Source: Scleromatobacter humisilvae
GTDB lineage: Bacteria; Pseudomonadota; Gammaproteobacteria; Burkholderiales; Burkholderiaceae_C
Length of the DNA stretch: 64,000 nucleotides
NCBI RefSeq assembly: GCF_023231945.1
Contig: NZ_JAJLJH010000002.1
Location: 372,001-436,000, forward strand
Reading direction: 5' to 3'
Below, piece after piece: positions 24,898 to 37,065 of the stretch; position 1 is the stretch's first letter, and the number at the start of each line of letters is the position of its first letter. Under the pieces are notes generated by a model. The model was not told the DNA's origin. It saw only the letters and a list, made by a program, of their open reading frames with translations, and did not search any database. The translations under genes were made by a program, and so were the position numbers.

Positions 24898-26111
24898 GGC
24901 GTTGGAATGGATTCGCGGCGGGCGCGCCAGGCGAGCGCGACCTGCCGGCTGCGACGGTACCCCATCGCGCAGTGCAGGTAGACGGGGCGGCCCAGCGCGC
25001 GCTGCGCGTCGATGGCGTCGAGGATGGCCGCGAGGCGCGCCGGCGCGGGCGGCACGATGTCGAGCAGGCCGAACGACTGGGCGCGGCCGCGCAGCTGCGG
25101 CGTCGAGGTGAGCTCGGAGGCGAGGTCGATGACCGCGCAGTCCGCGGGCAGCAGCGCGACCTCGTGGTCGGTGAGGCGGCGGCCGATCCACAGGCCGTCG
25201 GCGAACGGCGTGACGGGCGCGCGGCCACGTTCGCGCCAGCGCACCAGATGCCAGGTCAGCCGATACCCAATGAGGTATGGCGCATGCAGCCACCAGATCC
25301 AGGCGGGAAAGCGGCCGCGGCGCTTGTGCAGGAAGTCGACGTCCTCGCGCGCGTACGCGAGCGCGACCGCGCCGAAGCCCGCGCCGAGCCACAGGCACGG
25401 CGGCAACCACAGCACGGTCAGGCCGAGCACCAGCGCCGCGATCGCCGCGACGATGTAGTAAAGGGCGACTGCCGGCACCGCGCGCCGCGCCGGCACGACG
25501 GCCCGGCACAGCGCGCCGAGTGCCAGACCGCCCGCCACGTCGGGCAGGAAGTGCCGATGCGCGAGCACCGTGGACGCGACGACCAGCCCCAGCCACGCCC
25601 CGATCGCCGTCCGCGCGGCCGCCGATCGCACGGCATCGCGCAGCGCCGGCCACAGCACGACGCAGTAGGCGACGTGCAGCGACGGCCACTGGTTGAACGG
25701 CCGGTCGAGCCTGGCCAGCATCCGCGCGAGCGCCGCGAGCAGCGGCGTCGACGGCGGCGCGTCGATGGTGATCATGCGCAGCGGCCACAGCGCGAACACG
25801 AGCGTGGCCAGCACGGTGGCGAGCAGGCAGCGCTGGCTCAGCGCGCGCAGCGAGGGGCGATCGGGCGCGAGGCAGAACGCGGCGATCAACAGCGGCACCG
25901 ACGTCATGTACGGCAGCAACATCCACGGCACGAACGGCACCAGGGCGTCCCACGGCGTCGCGATCGCGCGCGTCACGCCCGCGCGCGCGGCCGCGAGGTT
26001 GCAGGCGCCATACAACGCCTGGAACGCCGCGCCGTTGATCGCCAGCAGCGCGAGGCGTTCGCGCAGTGATGGCCGCGGCGGCTCGGCGGAGGACTCGTCC
26101 GGCGGATGCAT
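24894..26111 (-). CDS. PAP2 phosphatase - dual-specificity phosphatase fusion (YnbD type)
   Basis: The 405-residue protein combines two phosphatases. The membrane-embedded N-terminal part (to about 265) is a PAP2-like domain with NQWPSLHVAY and STVLAHRHFLPDVAGG, which supply the catalytic His residues and Asp. The C-terminal cytosolic part (about 290-395) is a dual-specificity/tyrosine-phosphatase-like domain with the P-loop VYLHCAMGYRRS containing the nucleophilic Cys and Arg. This layout is that of E. coli YnbD. A DSP-type phosphatase next to a CDP-alcohol transferase recalls PGP-phosphatase PTPMT1, so it may dephosphorylate a phosphatidyl-alcohol phosphate; this is inference. The transferase gene follows with a four-base overlap. 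Confidence 0.9.
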   Translation of the reverse strand: MHPPDESSAEPPRPSLRERLALLAINGAAFQALYGACNLAAARAGVTRAIATPWDALVPFVPWMLLPYMTSVPLLIAAFCLAPDRPSLRALSQRCLLATVLATLVFALWPLRMITIDAPPSTPLLAALARMLARLDRPFNQWPSLHVAYCVVLWPALRDAVRSAAARTAIGAWLGLVVASTVLAHRHFLPDVAGGLALGALCRAVVPARRAVPAVALYYIVAAIAALVLGLTVLWLPPCLWLGAGFGAVALAYAREDVDFLHKRRGRFPAWIWWLHAPYLIGYRLTWHLVRWRERGRAPVTPFADGLWIGRRLTDHEVALLPADCAVIDLASELTSTPQLRGRAQSFGLLDIVPPAPARLAAILDAIDAQRALGRPVYLHCAMGYRRSRQVALAWRARRESIPTP

Positions 26112-26134
26112 GGCCCTGTGTTAACTTGCCTTCG

Positions 26135-27178
26135 ATGCGGGAGGAACGGGAAAGATACAAGCGCTGCCTGGTGCTGGCCGGCGGCGGCGGACGCCTCGGC
26201 GTGCACCTGGGCACGGTCGCGGCGGCCTGCGAGGCCGGACTCGCGCCCGACGTGCTGCTGGGCACCTGCGGCGGTGCGCTGGTGGCCGCGCTGGTGCACG
26301 CGGAGCCCGACCCAGCCCGCCAGCTGGCCTGGCTCGGCGGCCCTGCAATGTACCGGTTCTGGAACGGGGTGCGGGCGCGGCCCGGGCTGTCGCTGGCCAA
26401 GGCGCTTGCCGCCTTCGCGCGACGTGCCCTCGATCCTCGCGCCGCCGCGCGCGTGCCCGACCTCGACGACGACGCGCTGTTCGAGGTCGCCGAAGGCTGG
26501 CCCGCGCTGGCCTGGCGCGACGGCGCCGGCATCGACGCCATCCTGCTCGGCGCGCGCATGACCGCGGCCTCCGCCGGGCCTGGCGAGCCGCGCGACGACC
26601 GCGTCCTGTTCGAGCCGGTGGCCATCGGCAACGGGCGCAGCGCAGCGCTGCTCGCGGATGCGCCCGCGGGCCACGGCGCGCTCGCGGTGGGCAGGACGCT
26701 GTCGACGCTGGGGCCGACCGACCTGCCGCTCGCCGACGCCGTGCGCATCTCGCTGACCGACATGATCTACCTCGCCCCGGCCGCCGCCGCCGGTGCGCGC
26801 TGGCTGGGCGGCGCGGTCGACCTGATGCCGGTGGAGCTGGCGGCGCGGCTCGCGGACGAGGTGTGGATCGATCGCAAGGACGCGATCTCGCGCTGGACCA
26901 TCGCCCCGGCCTGGCGCACGGTGCTGGGCCTGGATGCGCGCGCCCGCCAGCGCGCGGTCGACGCGAGCCCGGTGGCGCTGCGCATCGACCACCGCGGCCT
27001 GGCCCGGGCGCTGCCCTCGGTGCTGACGCGCCGGCTCGCGCTGTCGGCCCAGGGCCCGCGGCTCGACGTTCACGCGGCCACGGACGCCGCCGGCTACCGC
27101 CGCGTCATCGAGGCCCAGTTCGCCGAAGGCCGGCGCCGCGCGCGCGAGGCCATCGCGCAGGCGATGATGCGCGCATGA
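26135..27178 (+). CDS. Patatin-like protein with altered catalytic dyad
   Basis: The 347-residue protein has the start of a patatin phospholipase fold: LVLAGGGGRLGVHLGTVAAACEAGL (oxyanion loop, residues about 12-36) and the nucleophile elbow LLGTCGGALVAAL. The elbow reads G-T-Cys45-G-G in place of GxSxG. The usual DGG/DGA motif, expected near residue 224, reads LGGAVD, so the catalytic Asp is replaced by Leu. It is therefore either inactive, a binding protein, or a Cys-based acyl enzyme. ATG 26135 is chosen; no good ribosome-binding site is visible and the start is 23 bases from the divergent phosphatase gene. The stop overlaps the SDR gene as ATGA. Confidence 0.82.
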   Translation: MREERERYKRCLVLAGGGGRLGVHLGTVAAACEAGLAPDVLLGTCGGALVAALVHAEPDPARQLAWLGGPAMYRFWNGVRARPGLSLAKALAAFARRALDPRAAARVPDLDDDALFEVAEGWPALAWRDGAGIDAILLGARMTAASAGPGEPRDDRVLFEPVAIGNGRSAALLADAPAGHGALAVGRTLSTLGPTDLPLADAVRISLTDMIYLAPAAAAGARWLGGAVDLMPVELAARLADEVWIDRKDAISRWTIAPAWRTVLGLDARARQRAVDASPVALRIDHRGLARALPSVLTRRLALSAQGPRLDVHAATDAAGYRRVIEAQFAEGRRRAREAIAQAMMRA

Positions 27179-27975
27179 GACACGTCCTGATCATCGGCGG
27201 CACGCGCGGCATCGGCCGCGCGCTCGCGGCGCGCCATCTCGAGCGCGGCTGCGCCGTCACCGTGTGCGGCCGCCATCCCGACGCGCTGCAGGGCTGGCCT
27301 CTGGCCGACCATCCGGCCTTGCGCGTGGCCAGCCTCGACATCGCCGACGCGGCGGCCGTCCAGGCCGTCGTGGCCGAGGCCGGCGACACGCTGGACGCGC
27401 TCATCGTCACCGCCGGCCAGTACTTCAACGCGCGCGACCACGCGCTCGACGGGGCCGCGACGCTGCACCTGTTGCGCACCAACGTCAGCGGCCTGGCCAG
27501 CGCCTTCGAGGCCGGCGCGCAGCGCATGCTGGCGCAGGGCCATGGCCGGATGGCGGCGGTGTCGTCGATGGCGGGCCTGCTCAAGGACTACCCCGGCGCC
27601 TCGGTCTACGGTGCCACCAAGCGCGCGGTGCTGGCCCTGTGCGCCACCTATCGCAAGGCGCTGGCGCCGTTCGGCATCCCGGTGACGGCGCTGGTGCCCG
27701 GCTACGTCGACACCGAGCGGCTGCGCGAGCTCAATGGCGGCGACGCGAGCCACAAGCCGTTCCTGATGTCGGAGGAGTCGGCGGTCGCGCGCATGCTGGC
27801 CGCGATCGACCGCGGCGTGGCCGTCGACGCGTTCCCGTGGCAGATGCGCCTGGCCGTCGCGCTGCTCAATCTCGTGCCGCACCTGACGAGGGTGCCCGAC
27901 TTTCCGGCACCGGCGACGCCTGGCGATGGTGCTGTCAAGCACCCGGTGGGGGTATCGCGAGACAGGCTCGAATAG
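27175..27975 (+). CDS. Short-chain dehydrogenase/reductase
   Basis: The 266-residue protein is a classical SDR: cofactor loop IGGTRGIGRALA at residues 6-17, LDIAD after strand 3, TAGQYF replacing the common NNAG loop, catalytic Ser in AVSSMAG and YGATK with Tyr and Lys. Arg33 in CGRHPD after strand 2 favours NADP(H). The C-terminal 60 residues contain a hydrophobic stretch (MRLAVALLNLVPHL) that may associate with membrane. It is translationally coupled to the patatin-like gene (ATGA). In this lipid cluster it could reduce or oxidise a lipid-linked alcohol or ketone; the substrate is unknown. Confidence 0.92.
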   Translation: MRHVLIIGGTRGIGRALAARHLERGCAVTVCGRHPDALQGWPLADHPALRVASLDIADAAAVQAVVAEAGDTLDALIVTAGQYFNARDHALDGAATLHLLRTNVSGLASAFEAGAQRMLAQGHGRMAAVSSMAGLLKDYPGASVYGATKRAVLALCATYRKALAPFGIPVTALVPGYVDTERLRELNGGDASHKPFLMSEESAVARMLAAIDRGVAVDAFPWQMRLAVALLNLVPHLTRVPDFPAPATPGDGAVKHPVGVSRDRLE

Positions 27976-28237
27976 CGCCGTAGTCCCGGTCTTGTTCCGC
28001 ATGACCGCACACTGCAGCGCACGCAAGATGGCGCCTCGTGCATTCGTCGATTGACCGCGGCACGCGCGCAGCGTACTGTCCCATCCGCCAGGAGCGGGTG
28101 CGACGCGGCCACGGGCTGCCGTCGCACTGCACACGACTCGAAGAAGTCGTCATCACAGCCGCGAGTCAGGCGGCATTGCACAAGGAACGCGGCGGCCGTC
28201 CGGGGTCGCGGCGTCGCATCCGGGGAGAAGCAAGGCA

Positions 28238-28864
28238 ATGGCAAGAATCTATCTGATCGATGACCACCCGATCGTGCGGGCGGGCCTGAGCGCGCTGCTG
28301 CAGGGCGCGGGCCACACGATCGTCGGCGAGGGCGAGGACATCACGCAGGCGCTGTCCGACGTCAACCGGCTCGCGCCGGACGTGCTGATGCTGGACCTGC
28401 ACCTCGACGGCCGCTCCGGCTTCGAGGTGCTGGCCGAGATGCAGCGCCGCCAGCTGTCGACCCGGGTCATCGTGCTGTCGATGTCCGACCAGCCGCGCAA
28501 CGTCGCCGAGGCCTTGCGCATGGGCGCCTCGGGCTACGTGCTCAAGGGCTCGGCCGGTGTCGAGCTGGTCGCGGCCATCGACGCCGTGATGCAAGGTCGC
28601 CGTTACCTTGGCGAAGGGCTCACCGACATCGCCGTGCAGGGCCTGACCACCGACACCGAACGCGGCAACACCCTGTCGCCGCGCGAGCGCCAGATCCTCG
28701 TGATGGTGGCCAGCGGCAAGTCGAGCGCGGCGATCGGCGAAGAGCTGCACCTGTCGCCGAAGACGGTGGACACCTACCGCAGCCGCCTGATGGCCAAGCT
28801 CGAGCTGGCCGACGTGCCCGCGCTGGTGCGCTGGGCCATCCGCGAGAAGCTGATCGACCTCTGA
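28238..28864 (+). CDS. NarL/FixJ-family (LuxR-type HTH) response regulator
   Basis: The 208-residue protein has a receiver (YLIDDHPIVRAG, phospho-acceptor Asp53 in LMLDLHLDG, VLKGSAG with the conserved Lys) and a C-terminal LuxR-type helix-turn-helix (LSPRERQILVMVASGKSSAAIGEEL, then SPKTVDTYRSRLMAKL). It should bind DNA when phosphorylated. No histidine kinase is adjacent, so it is an orphan regulator. The 262 bases upstream hold no other gene that I can support. A GCGCGGG/CCCGCGC hairpin (28871-28889) without a T run follows the stop. Confidence 0.94.
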   Translation: MARIYLIDDHPIVRAGLSALLQGAGHTIVGEGEDITQALSDVNRLAPDVLMLDLHLDGRSGFEVLAEMQRRQLSTRVIVLSMSDQPRNVAEALRMGASGYVLKGSAGVELVAAIDAVMQGRRYLGEGLTDIAVQGLTTDTERGNTLSPRERQILVMVASGKSSAAIGEELHLSPKTVDTYRSRLMAKLELADVPALVRWAIREKLIDL

Positions 28865-29043
28865 GGCGACGCGCGGGTCTTCCCCGCGCTACCGCGCGCC
28901 GCATTCCTGACGTTCCGGGTGGAGACATCCCTACAGGCGGGCGCTCATGCACGTCCGGCCGCGTCCGAAATCTGGCAGGAGGGCTGGCCTTCGCGGGCCC
29001 GTCCCGCAACGCATCCGACGCCCGGAAACGACGAGGAACCGCC

Positions 29044-29337
29044 ATGAGCATCGACAAGGCATCGCCGACAGCCGACTCCGACGACGACGACGCGTGGTTT
29101 CGCTACGGCAGCGTGCCGCCCTCGCGCGACGACCGCATCGCCGAGGCCATCGCGCTCGTCGCGCTGCTGTTCTCGCTGGGCATCGGGCTGGCGATCGCGA
29201 TGCTGCCGGTGTCGGCCAAGGCCGCCGAGGCGGTCGCCCCGTCGCGCGAGCGGCCGGCGTTCGAGGCGGTGCCCGGCGCAGTCGTCCTCAGCGCGACGGC
29301 GCAGCGACCGCGGGCGCGAGACGCCCGCGCGCGATGA
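29044..29337 (+). CDS. Small hypothetical membrane protein
   Basis: The 97-residue product has an acidic N-terminus with a run of Asp residues (SDDDDAWF), one predicted membrane helix at about residues 34-55 (AIALVALLFSLGIGLAIAML) and a basic C-terminal tail. GAGGAA, a plausible ribosome-binding site, lies five to six bases before the ATG. Its final 50 bases overlap the 3' end of the convergent ClC gene. I do not recognise a family. The helix and ribosome-binding site argue that it is real. Confidence 0.6.
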   Translation: MSIDKASPTADSDDDDAWFRYGSVPPSRDDRIAEAIALVALLFSLGIGLAIAMLPVSAKAAEAVAPSRERPAFEAVPGAVVLSATAQRPRARDARAR

Positions 29338-30649
29338 TCGCCTGCGCCAGCGCGGCGTAGAGCGGACGCGCGATCCAGCGCGACACCAGGCTCGCGCCGA
29401 GCGCGGCGGCCATCAGGCTCAGCACCATCGCGTGGCCGCCCACCATCTCCATCACGATGATGAAGGACGTCATCGGCGCCTGCGTCACGGCGGCAAGGAA
29501 GGCGGCCATGCCGAGCGCGATCAGCGCCGACGCGTCGGCCTGGGCACCGCACAGCACGGCGACGTCATGGCCGACGCCGGCGCCGATCGCCAGGCACGGC
29601 GCGAAGATGCCGCCCGGCACGCCCGACCACACCGCGAGCCACGTGGCCACGACGCGCAGCGTGACGTACAGCAGCGGCACGTCGACATGCCCCTGCAGCA
29701 GGCCGCGGGTGTAGCCGTAGCCGCTGCCGAAGCTCGCGCCGTGGCTCGCGATGCCGATCGCGCCGGCCGCGAGCCCGCACGCGGCCGCGAAGGCGACCGG
29801 ATGTGCGGCCCGCCAGCGTCCGAGGCGATCGCCCTGCCCGGTGATCGACGCATGCAGCAGGCGCGCGAACACGCCGCCGAGCCCGCCGGTGGCCAGCACC
29901 AGCAGCAGCGCGGGCCACCACATCGAGTAGCGCAGCGTCGGCACCTCGATCGTGCCGAAGTAGGTGGCGTTGCCGAAGAAGGACACGCCCATCAGGCCCG
30001 ACAGCACGATGGCCGCGATGATCAGGCCGCTGCTGCGCTGCTCCAGCCGCGACGCGAGTTCCTCGATCGCGAACATCACGCCCGCGAGCGGCGCGTTGAA
30101 CGCCGCGGCGATGCCCGCGGCGCCGCCGGCCACCAGCAGGCCATGTTCGGAGATGCCGGGATGCGGCGGCAGCCAGCGCCGCGCATGCTGCATCACGCCG
30201 GCGGCGATCTGGACGGACGGGCCCTCGCGTCCGCTGGCCAGTCCGCCCAGCAGCGAGCCCGCGGTCAGCACCGCCTTCATGACGCTGAGACGAAGCGACA
30301 CGAAGGCCCGGCGCGCCTCCGCCGGCACGGCCGGATCCAGCGTCGCCATCACCTGCGGGATGCCCGAGCCGGCGGCCGCCGGCGCGAAGCGCCGCGTGAG
30401 CCAGACGACGCCGGCGGTGCAGGCGCTCGTCCACACCAGCGGCGTCCACGGATTGAAGGCGAGCACGCTCGCGAAGCCCTGTTGCGCGAGATCGCACAGC
30501 TTCGAGAACGCGACGACCGACAGCCCCGCTGCCGCCGCGTACGCGAGCACGATCACCCGAGCGAGCCACTGGCGCCAGTCGGCCAGGTCGCCGCGCATGG
30601 CGGCGACGACGTCGGGCTGCGGCGTGTGGGCCGGCTCAGGCGGGTTCAT
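29288..30649 (-). CDS. ClC-family chloride channel or Cl-/H+ antiporter
   Basis: The 453-residue membrane protein has the ClC selectivity motifs: AAGSGIPQV, GLASGREGPSVQ with the gating Glu, and SGVPGGIFAPCLAIGAGVG. In the C-terminal half, FLAAVTQAPMTSFIIVMEM follows the usual pattern. It lacks cytosolic CBS domains, as in most short bacterial ClC proteins. Such proteins exchange chloride for protons during acid stress or act as anion channels. The proton-glutamate region near helix H is not clear enough for me to decide between channel and antiporter. It converges on the 97-residue membrane protein gene. Confidence 0.93.
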   Translation of the reverse strand: MNPPEPAHTPQPDVVAAMRGDLADWRQWLARVIVLAYAAAAGLSVVAFSKLCDLAQQGFASVLAFNPWTPLVWTSACTAGVVWLTRRFAPAAAGSGIPQVMATLDPAVPAEARRAFVSLRLSVMKAVLTAGSLLGGLASGREGPSVQIAAGVMQHARRWLPPHPGISEHGLLVAGGAAGIAAAFNAPLAGVMFAIEELASRLEQRSSGLIIAAIVLSGLMGVSFFGNATYFGTIEVPTLRYSMWWPALLLVLATGGLGGVFARLLHASITGQGDRLGRWRAAHPVAFAAACGLAAGAIGIASHGASFGSGYGYTRGLLQGHVDVPLLYVTLRVVATWLAVWSGVPGGIFAPCLAIGAGVGHDVAVLCGAQADASALIALGMAAFLAAVTQAPMTSFIIVMEMVGGHAMVLSLMAAALGASLVSRWIARPLYAALAQAIIARGRLAPAVAAPSR

Positions 30650-30706
30650 GCGGACACGGCTTCATATTTGTGCCAATGTACTACGCCGACCCGCGCGAAC
30701 CTGAAC

Positions 30707-30955
30707 TCAGTAGTGCGGCGGCACGTCCTCGCGCGGGTCGCGCGCCGCGCCGCCGCCCGTGTCGGGCGCGCGATCCTTGAGCTTGCCGACCTCGCGGATC
30801 AGCAGGTCGATCTGCTCCTGCTGGCGGGCGACGAGGTCGTTGAGGTGGTCGACCAGGTCCTCGCTGAAGCTGGCCTTGACCTCGAGGTCGGTCAGGCGCT
30901 TGTCGATCGCGGGGTCGATGTCGTTCGGGCTGGGCATGGCGCCATTGTCGGACAT
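30707..30955 (-). CDS. slyX: SlyX family protein
   Basis: The 82-residue protein is a short coiled coil ending in a Pro-rich tail. The pattern is DKRLTDLEVKASFSEDLVDHLNDLVARQQEQIDLLIREVGKL, then DVPPHY, typical of SlyX (ending PPHY). SlyX often sits near slyD in gamma-proteobacteria; its function is unknown. The start at 30955 gives a short disordered leader; an in-frame ATG six codons on is also possible. It is upstream of the ClC gene on the same strand with a 57-base gap and may share its transcript. Confidence 0.9.
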   Translation of the reverse strand: MSDNGAMPSPNDIDPAIDKRLTDLEVKASFSEDLVDHLNDLVARQQEQIDLLIREVGKLKDRAPDTGGGAARDPREDVPPHY

Positions 30956-31132
30956 CGGTCGGCGCGCGAAACATCTCCTTGCTGCGTTGCTGGCACGTCA
31001 AGCGCGTGCATCTCCAGGTGATGTTGGTGCGTCGGCGTCATCGCCTGTTGTCGCGATCCCGTTGAACCGGTACGAACGCAACACCCGGTTCGCGACCGAC
31101 AGACTCGACACACACACCACAGGAGCCAGACC

Positions 31133-31732
31133 ATGAACCGCAATCTTCTCGTGACCGCCCTGATCGCCGCCGCCGCCTTCGGCGCCAGCTTCGCGGCCTC
31201 GGCACAGACCAGCGCCGCCAACACCACGCAACGCGACGTCAACCAGGAACAGCGCATCGAGAACGGCCTGCAGAACGGCACGATCACGACGCGCGAGAAC
31301 GCCGAACTGCAGCGAGACGAGGCGCACGTCGACAAGCTGCAGGCCAAGGACATGAAGAACGGCCCGATGACGGCCGCCGAGAAGGCCCAGCTGACCGCTG
31401 CGCAGAACAAGACCAGCCGCGACATCCACACGGCCACGAGCAACGGCATCAACGGCAATCCGCTGTCGGCGTCGTCGCAGCGCGCGCAGGCCGACACGCA
31501 GCGCAACATCGACCAGCAAAAGCGCATCAACCAGGGCGTGCGCAGCGGCAGCCTGACCAACCACGAAGCGGCCGGGCTCGAACGCGGCCAGTCGAACGTC
31601 GACAAGCGCGAGGCCCGCGCGGGCGCCAACGGCAACGTCAGCGCCGGCGAGCAGCGCCGCATCGCGCGCGCCGACAACCGCCAGAGCGCGCGCATCTACA
31701 ACAAGAAGCACAACGCGCAAGTGAAGGGCTGA
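31133..31732 (+). CDS. Periplasmic protein with duplicated Gln/Asn-rich repeat
   Basis: The 199-residue product has a Sec signal peptide ending ASAQT (about residue 26). The mature part has two copies of a helical unit of about 70-80 residues with the pattern Q-x-R-I-x-x-G-x-x-x-G-x-(I/L)-T: first QEQRIENGLQNGTITTRE, later QQKRINQGVRSGSLTNHE. Each is followed by Asp-Lys-x-x-Ala and Gly-rich linkers. It ends in KKHNAQVKG. The family occurs in many Burkholderiales as an uncharacterised, very abundant-looking periplasmic protein. A CAGGAG ribosome-binding site lies eight bases before the ATG. Function is unknown. Confidence 0.88.
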   Translation: MNRNLLVTALIAAAAFGASFAASAQTSAANTTQRDVNQEQRIENGLQNGTITTRENAELQRDEAHVDKLQAKDMKNGPMTAAEKAQLTAAQNKTSRDIHTATSNGINGNPLSASSQRAQADTQRNIDQQKRINQGVRSGSLTNHEAAGLERGQSNVDKREARAGANGNVSAGEQRRIARADNRQSARIYNKKHNAQVKG

Positions 31733-31745
31733 GGCCCGCCGCGGG

Positions 31746-31767
31746 AGGCCGGGGAAACCCTCGGCCT
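31746..31767 (+). terminator. Hairpin downstream of the repeat protein gene
   Basis: AGGCCGGGG (31746-31754) pairs with CCC-t-CGGCCT (31758-31767), leaving an AAA loop and one bulged T, 14 bases after the stop at 31732. It is probably the terminator of the plus-strand gene, although the following T run is missing. Confidence 0.4.
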
Positions 31768-31786
31768 TCGCGTCCGGACGAAAAAA

Positions 31787-31805
31787 GGGCCGCAAGCTGC
31801 GGCCC
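31787..31805 (-). terminator. Intrinsic terminator for minus-strand small gene
   Basis: GGGCCGCA (31787-31794) and TGCGGCCC (31798-31805) are perfect eight-base arms around AGC. Read on the minus strand the stem is followed directly by six T residues (plus-strand A run at 31781-31786), a textbook rho-independent terminator. It lies 21 bases beyond the stop of the 41-codon ORF at 31827-31952. Confidence 0.75.
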
Positions 31806-31826
31806 CTAAAATTTCACCCCGGAACA

Positions 31827-31952
31827 TCACCTCAGGAAGTACTTCGAGTGCCTGGCGTCGTGAGACGTCCGGTACTCGATCGCATCCGACCCTGCCCTCC
31901 AGCGCGTCGGAAAGCGAATGTTCCGGGAACCATTGTTTACGAGAACGGGCAC
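31827..31952 (-). CDS. Candidate 41-residue small protein, unrecognised
   Basis: A GTG-initiated frame encodes 41 residues, very basic and without a signal peptide or membrane helix. The start reads MPVLVNNGSRNIRFP and the end reads SHDARHSKYFLR, so the pI is high. An in-frame stop lies two codons before the GTG. A T-tailed terminator follows the stop by 21 bases, which shows that this strand is transcribed here. The ribosome-binding site is weak (AAGGGA about 16 bases upstream). Local GC content is lower than in flanking genes. It could be a true small protein or only the tail of a small regulatory RNA. I know of no matching family. Confidence 0.45.
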   Translation of the reverse strand: MPVLVNNGSRNIRFPTRWRAGSDAIEYRTSHDARHSKYFLR

Positions 31953-31984
31953 CGTTCAATCCGGTGTTTTCCCTTTGTGTCGAT

Positions 31985-32009
31985 ACCGTGACTTGGGGTT
32001 TTTCACGGT
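31985..32009 (+). promoter_or_regulatory. Inverted repeat ACCGTGA-N11-TCACGGT upstream of the respiratory operon
   Basis: Perfect seven-base arms ACCGTGA (31985-31991) and TCACGGT (32003-32009) are separated by 11 bases. They sit between the minus-strand small ORF and the actA start 155 bases away. Half-sites about two helical turns apart suit a dimeric regulator. It could serve either strand. The rest of 31953-32163 shows no further gene that I can support. Confidence 0.4.
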
Positions 32010-32163
32010 TCACAGGCCCGACACGCCTCGCGCATGAGATTTGCCCCGCGGCGGCATCCCGCACAGGAGCCCGCATGCCGCCCCCCGGCCGCCGCGACCG
32101 CGATGACGCGTCCGCGTGTCCTTCCCGCAACCGCTTCGGCGCCGCACGCCAGCGCCGACGCGC

Positions 32164-32811
32164 ATGAGCGCCGTCTTCTCGCCGCGCGCCGTGCTGGCGG
32201 TCCGGCTGGCGGTGCTCGCCTTGCTGGGCCTGGCTGTCGCCACCGTGCTGCTGTTCGTCTGGCGCGCCCGCGCCTATGAGCAGCTGGGCGAGCCGATCGC
32301 GCAGCCGATCCCGTTCAGCCACAAGCACCACGTCGGCGACGACGGCATCGACTGCCGCTACTGCCACACCACGGTGGAGACCGACGCCCACGCCGGCCTG
32401 CCGTCCACCGCGGTGTGCCTGAGCTGCCACTCGCAGCTCTACCGCGACCAGGCGCTGCTCGCGCTGCTGCACCAGAGCGCGGCGACCAACCAGCCGATCG
32501 CCTGGCAGCGCGTGCACGTGCTGCCCGACTTCGTCTACTTCAACCATGGGGTGCACGTCGCCAAGGGCGTCGCCTGCGTCGAGTGCCACGGGCGCGTCGA
32601 CCAGATGCCGCTGGCGTGGCGTGCGCAGCCGCTGCAGATGCAATGGTGCCTCGCGTGCCACCGCGACCCCGCGCCGCACCTGCGCCCGACGACGCAGGAG
32701 TTCGCGATGGACGCCCCGCTGCCGCCGCCGCAGCAGGCCACCGCCCTCGCCCGCGCCGCGCACCTCGAGAGCCGGCGCCGCATGACCGACTGCTCCACCT
32801 GCCACCGCTGA
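32164..32811 (+). CDS. actA: Alternative complex III subunit A, pentaheme cytochrome c
   Basis: The 215-residue protein has one N-terminal membrane helix (about 10-38, uncleaved anchor) and five CxxCH heme sites: CRYCH, CLSCH, CVECH, CLACH and CSTCH. Additional His residues (FSHKHH, FNHGVH) can serve as distal ligands. In alternative complex III, ActA passes electrons from the iron-sulfur subunit or quinol site to a periplasmic acceptor. ATG 32164 is preferred to 32116 because the membrane anchor follows directly. It is the first gene of an operon of 12 genes and precedes actB by 36 bases. Confidence 0.94.
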   Translation: MSAVFSPRAVLAVRLAVLALLGLAVATVLLFVWRARAYEQLGEPIAQPIPFSHKHHVGDDGIDCRYCHTTVETDAHAGLPSTAVCLSCHSQLYRDQALLALLHQSAATNQPIAWQRVHVLPDFVYFNHGVHVAKGVACVECHGRVDQMPLAWRAQPLQMQWCLACHRDPAPHLRPTTQEFAMDAPLPPPQQATALARAAHLESRRRMTDCSTCHR

Positions 32812-32847
32812 CGGCATGCCCCTTGCCATCGCGCACGACACCGCCCC

Positions 32848-35697
<2,850 letters not shown>

Positions 35698-35700
35698 GCC

Positions 35701-37051
<1,351 letters not shown>

Positions 37052-37065
<14 letters not shown>

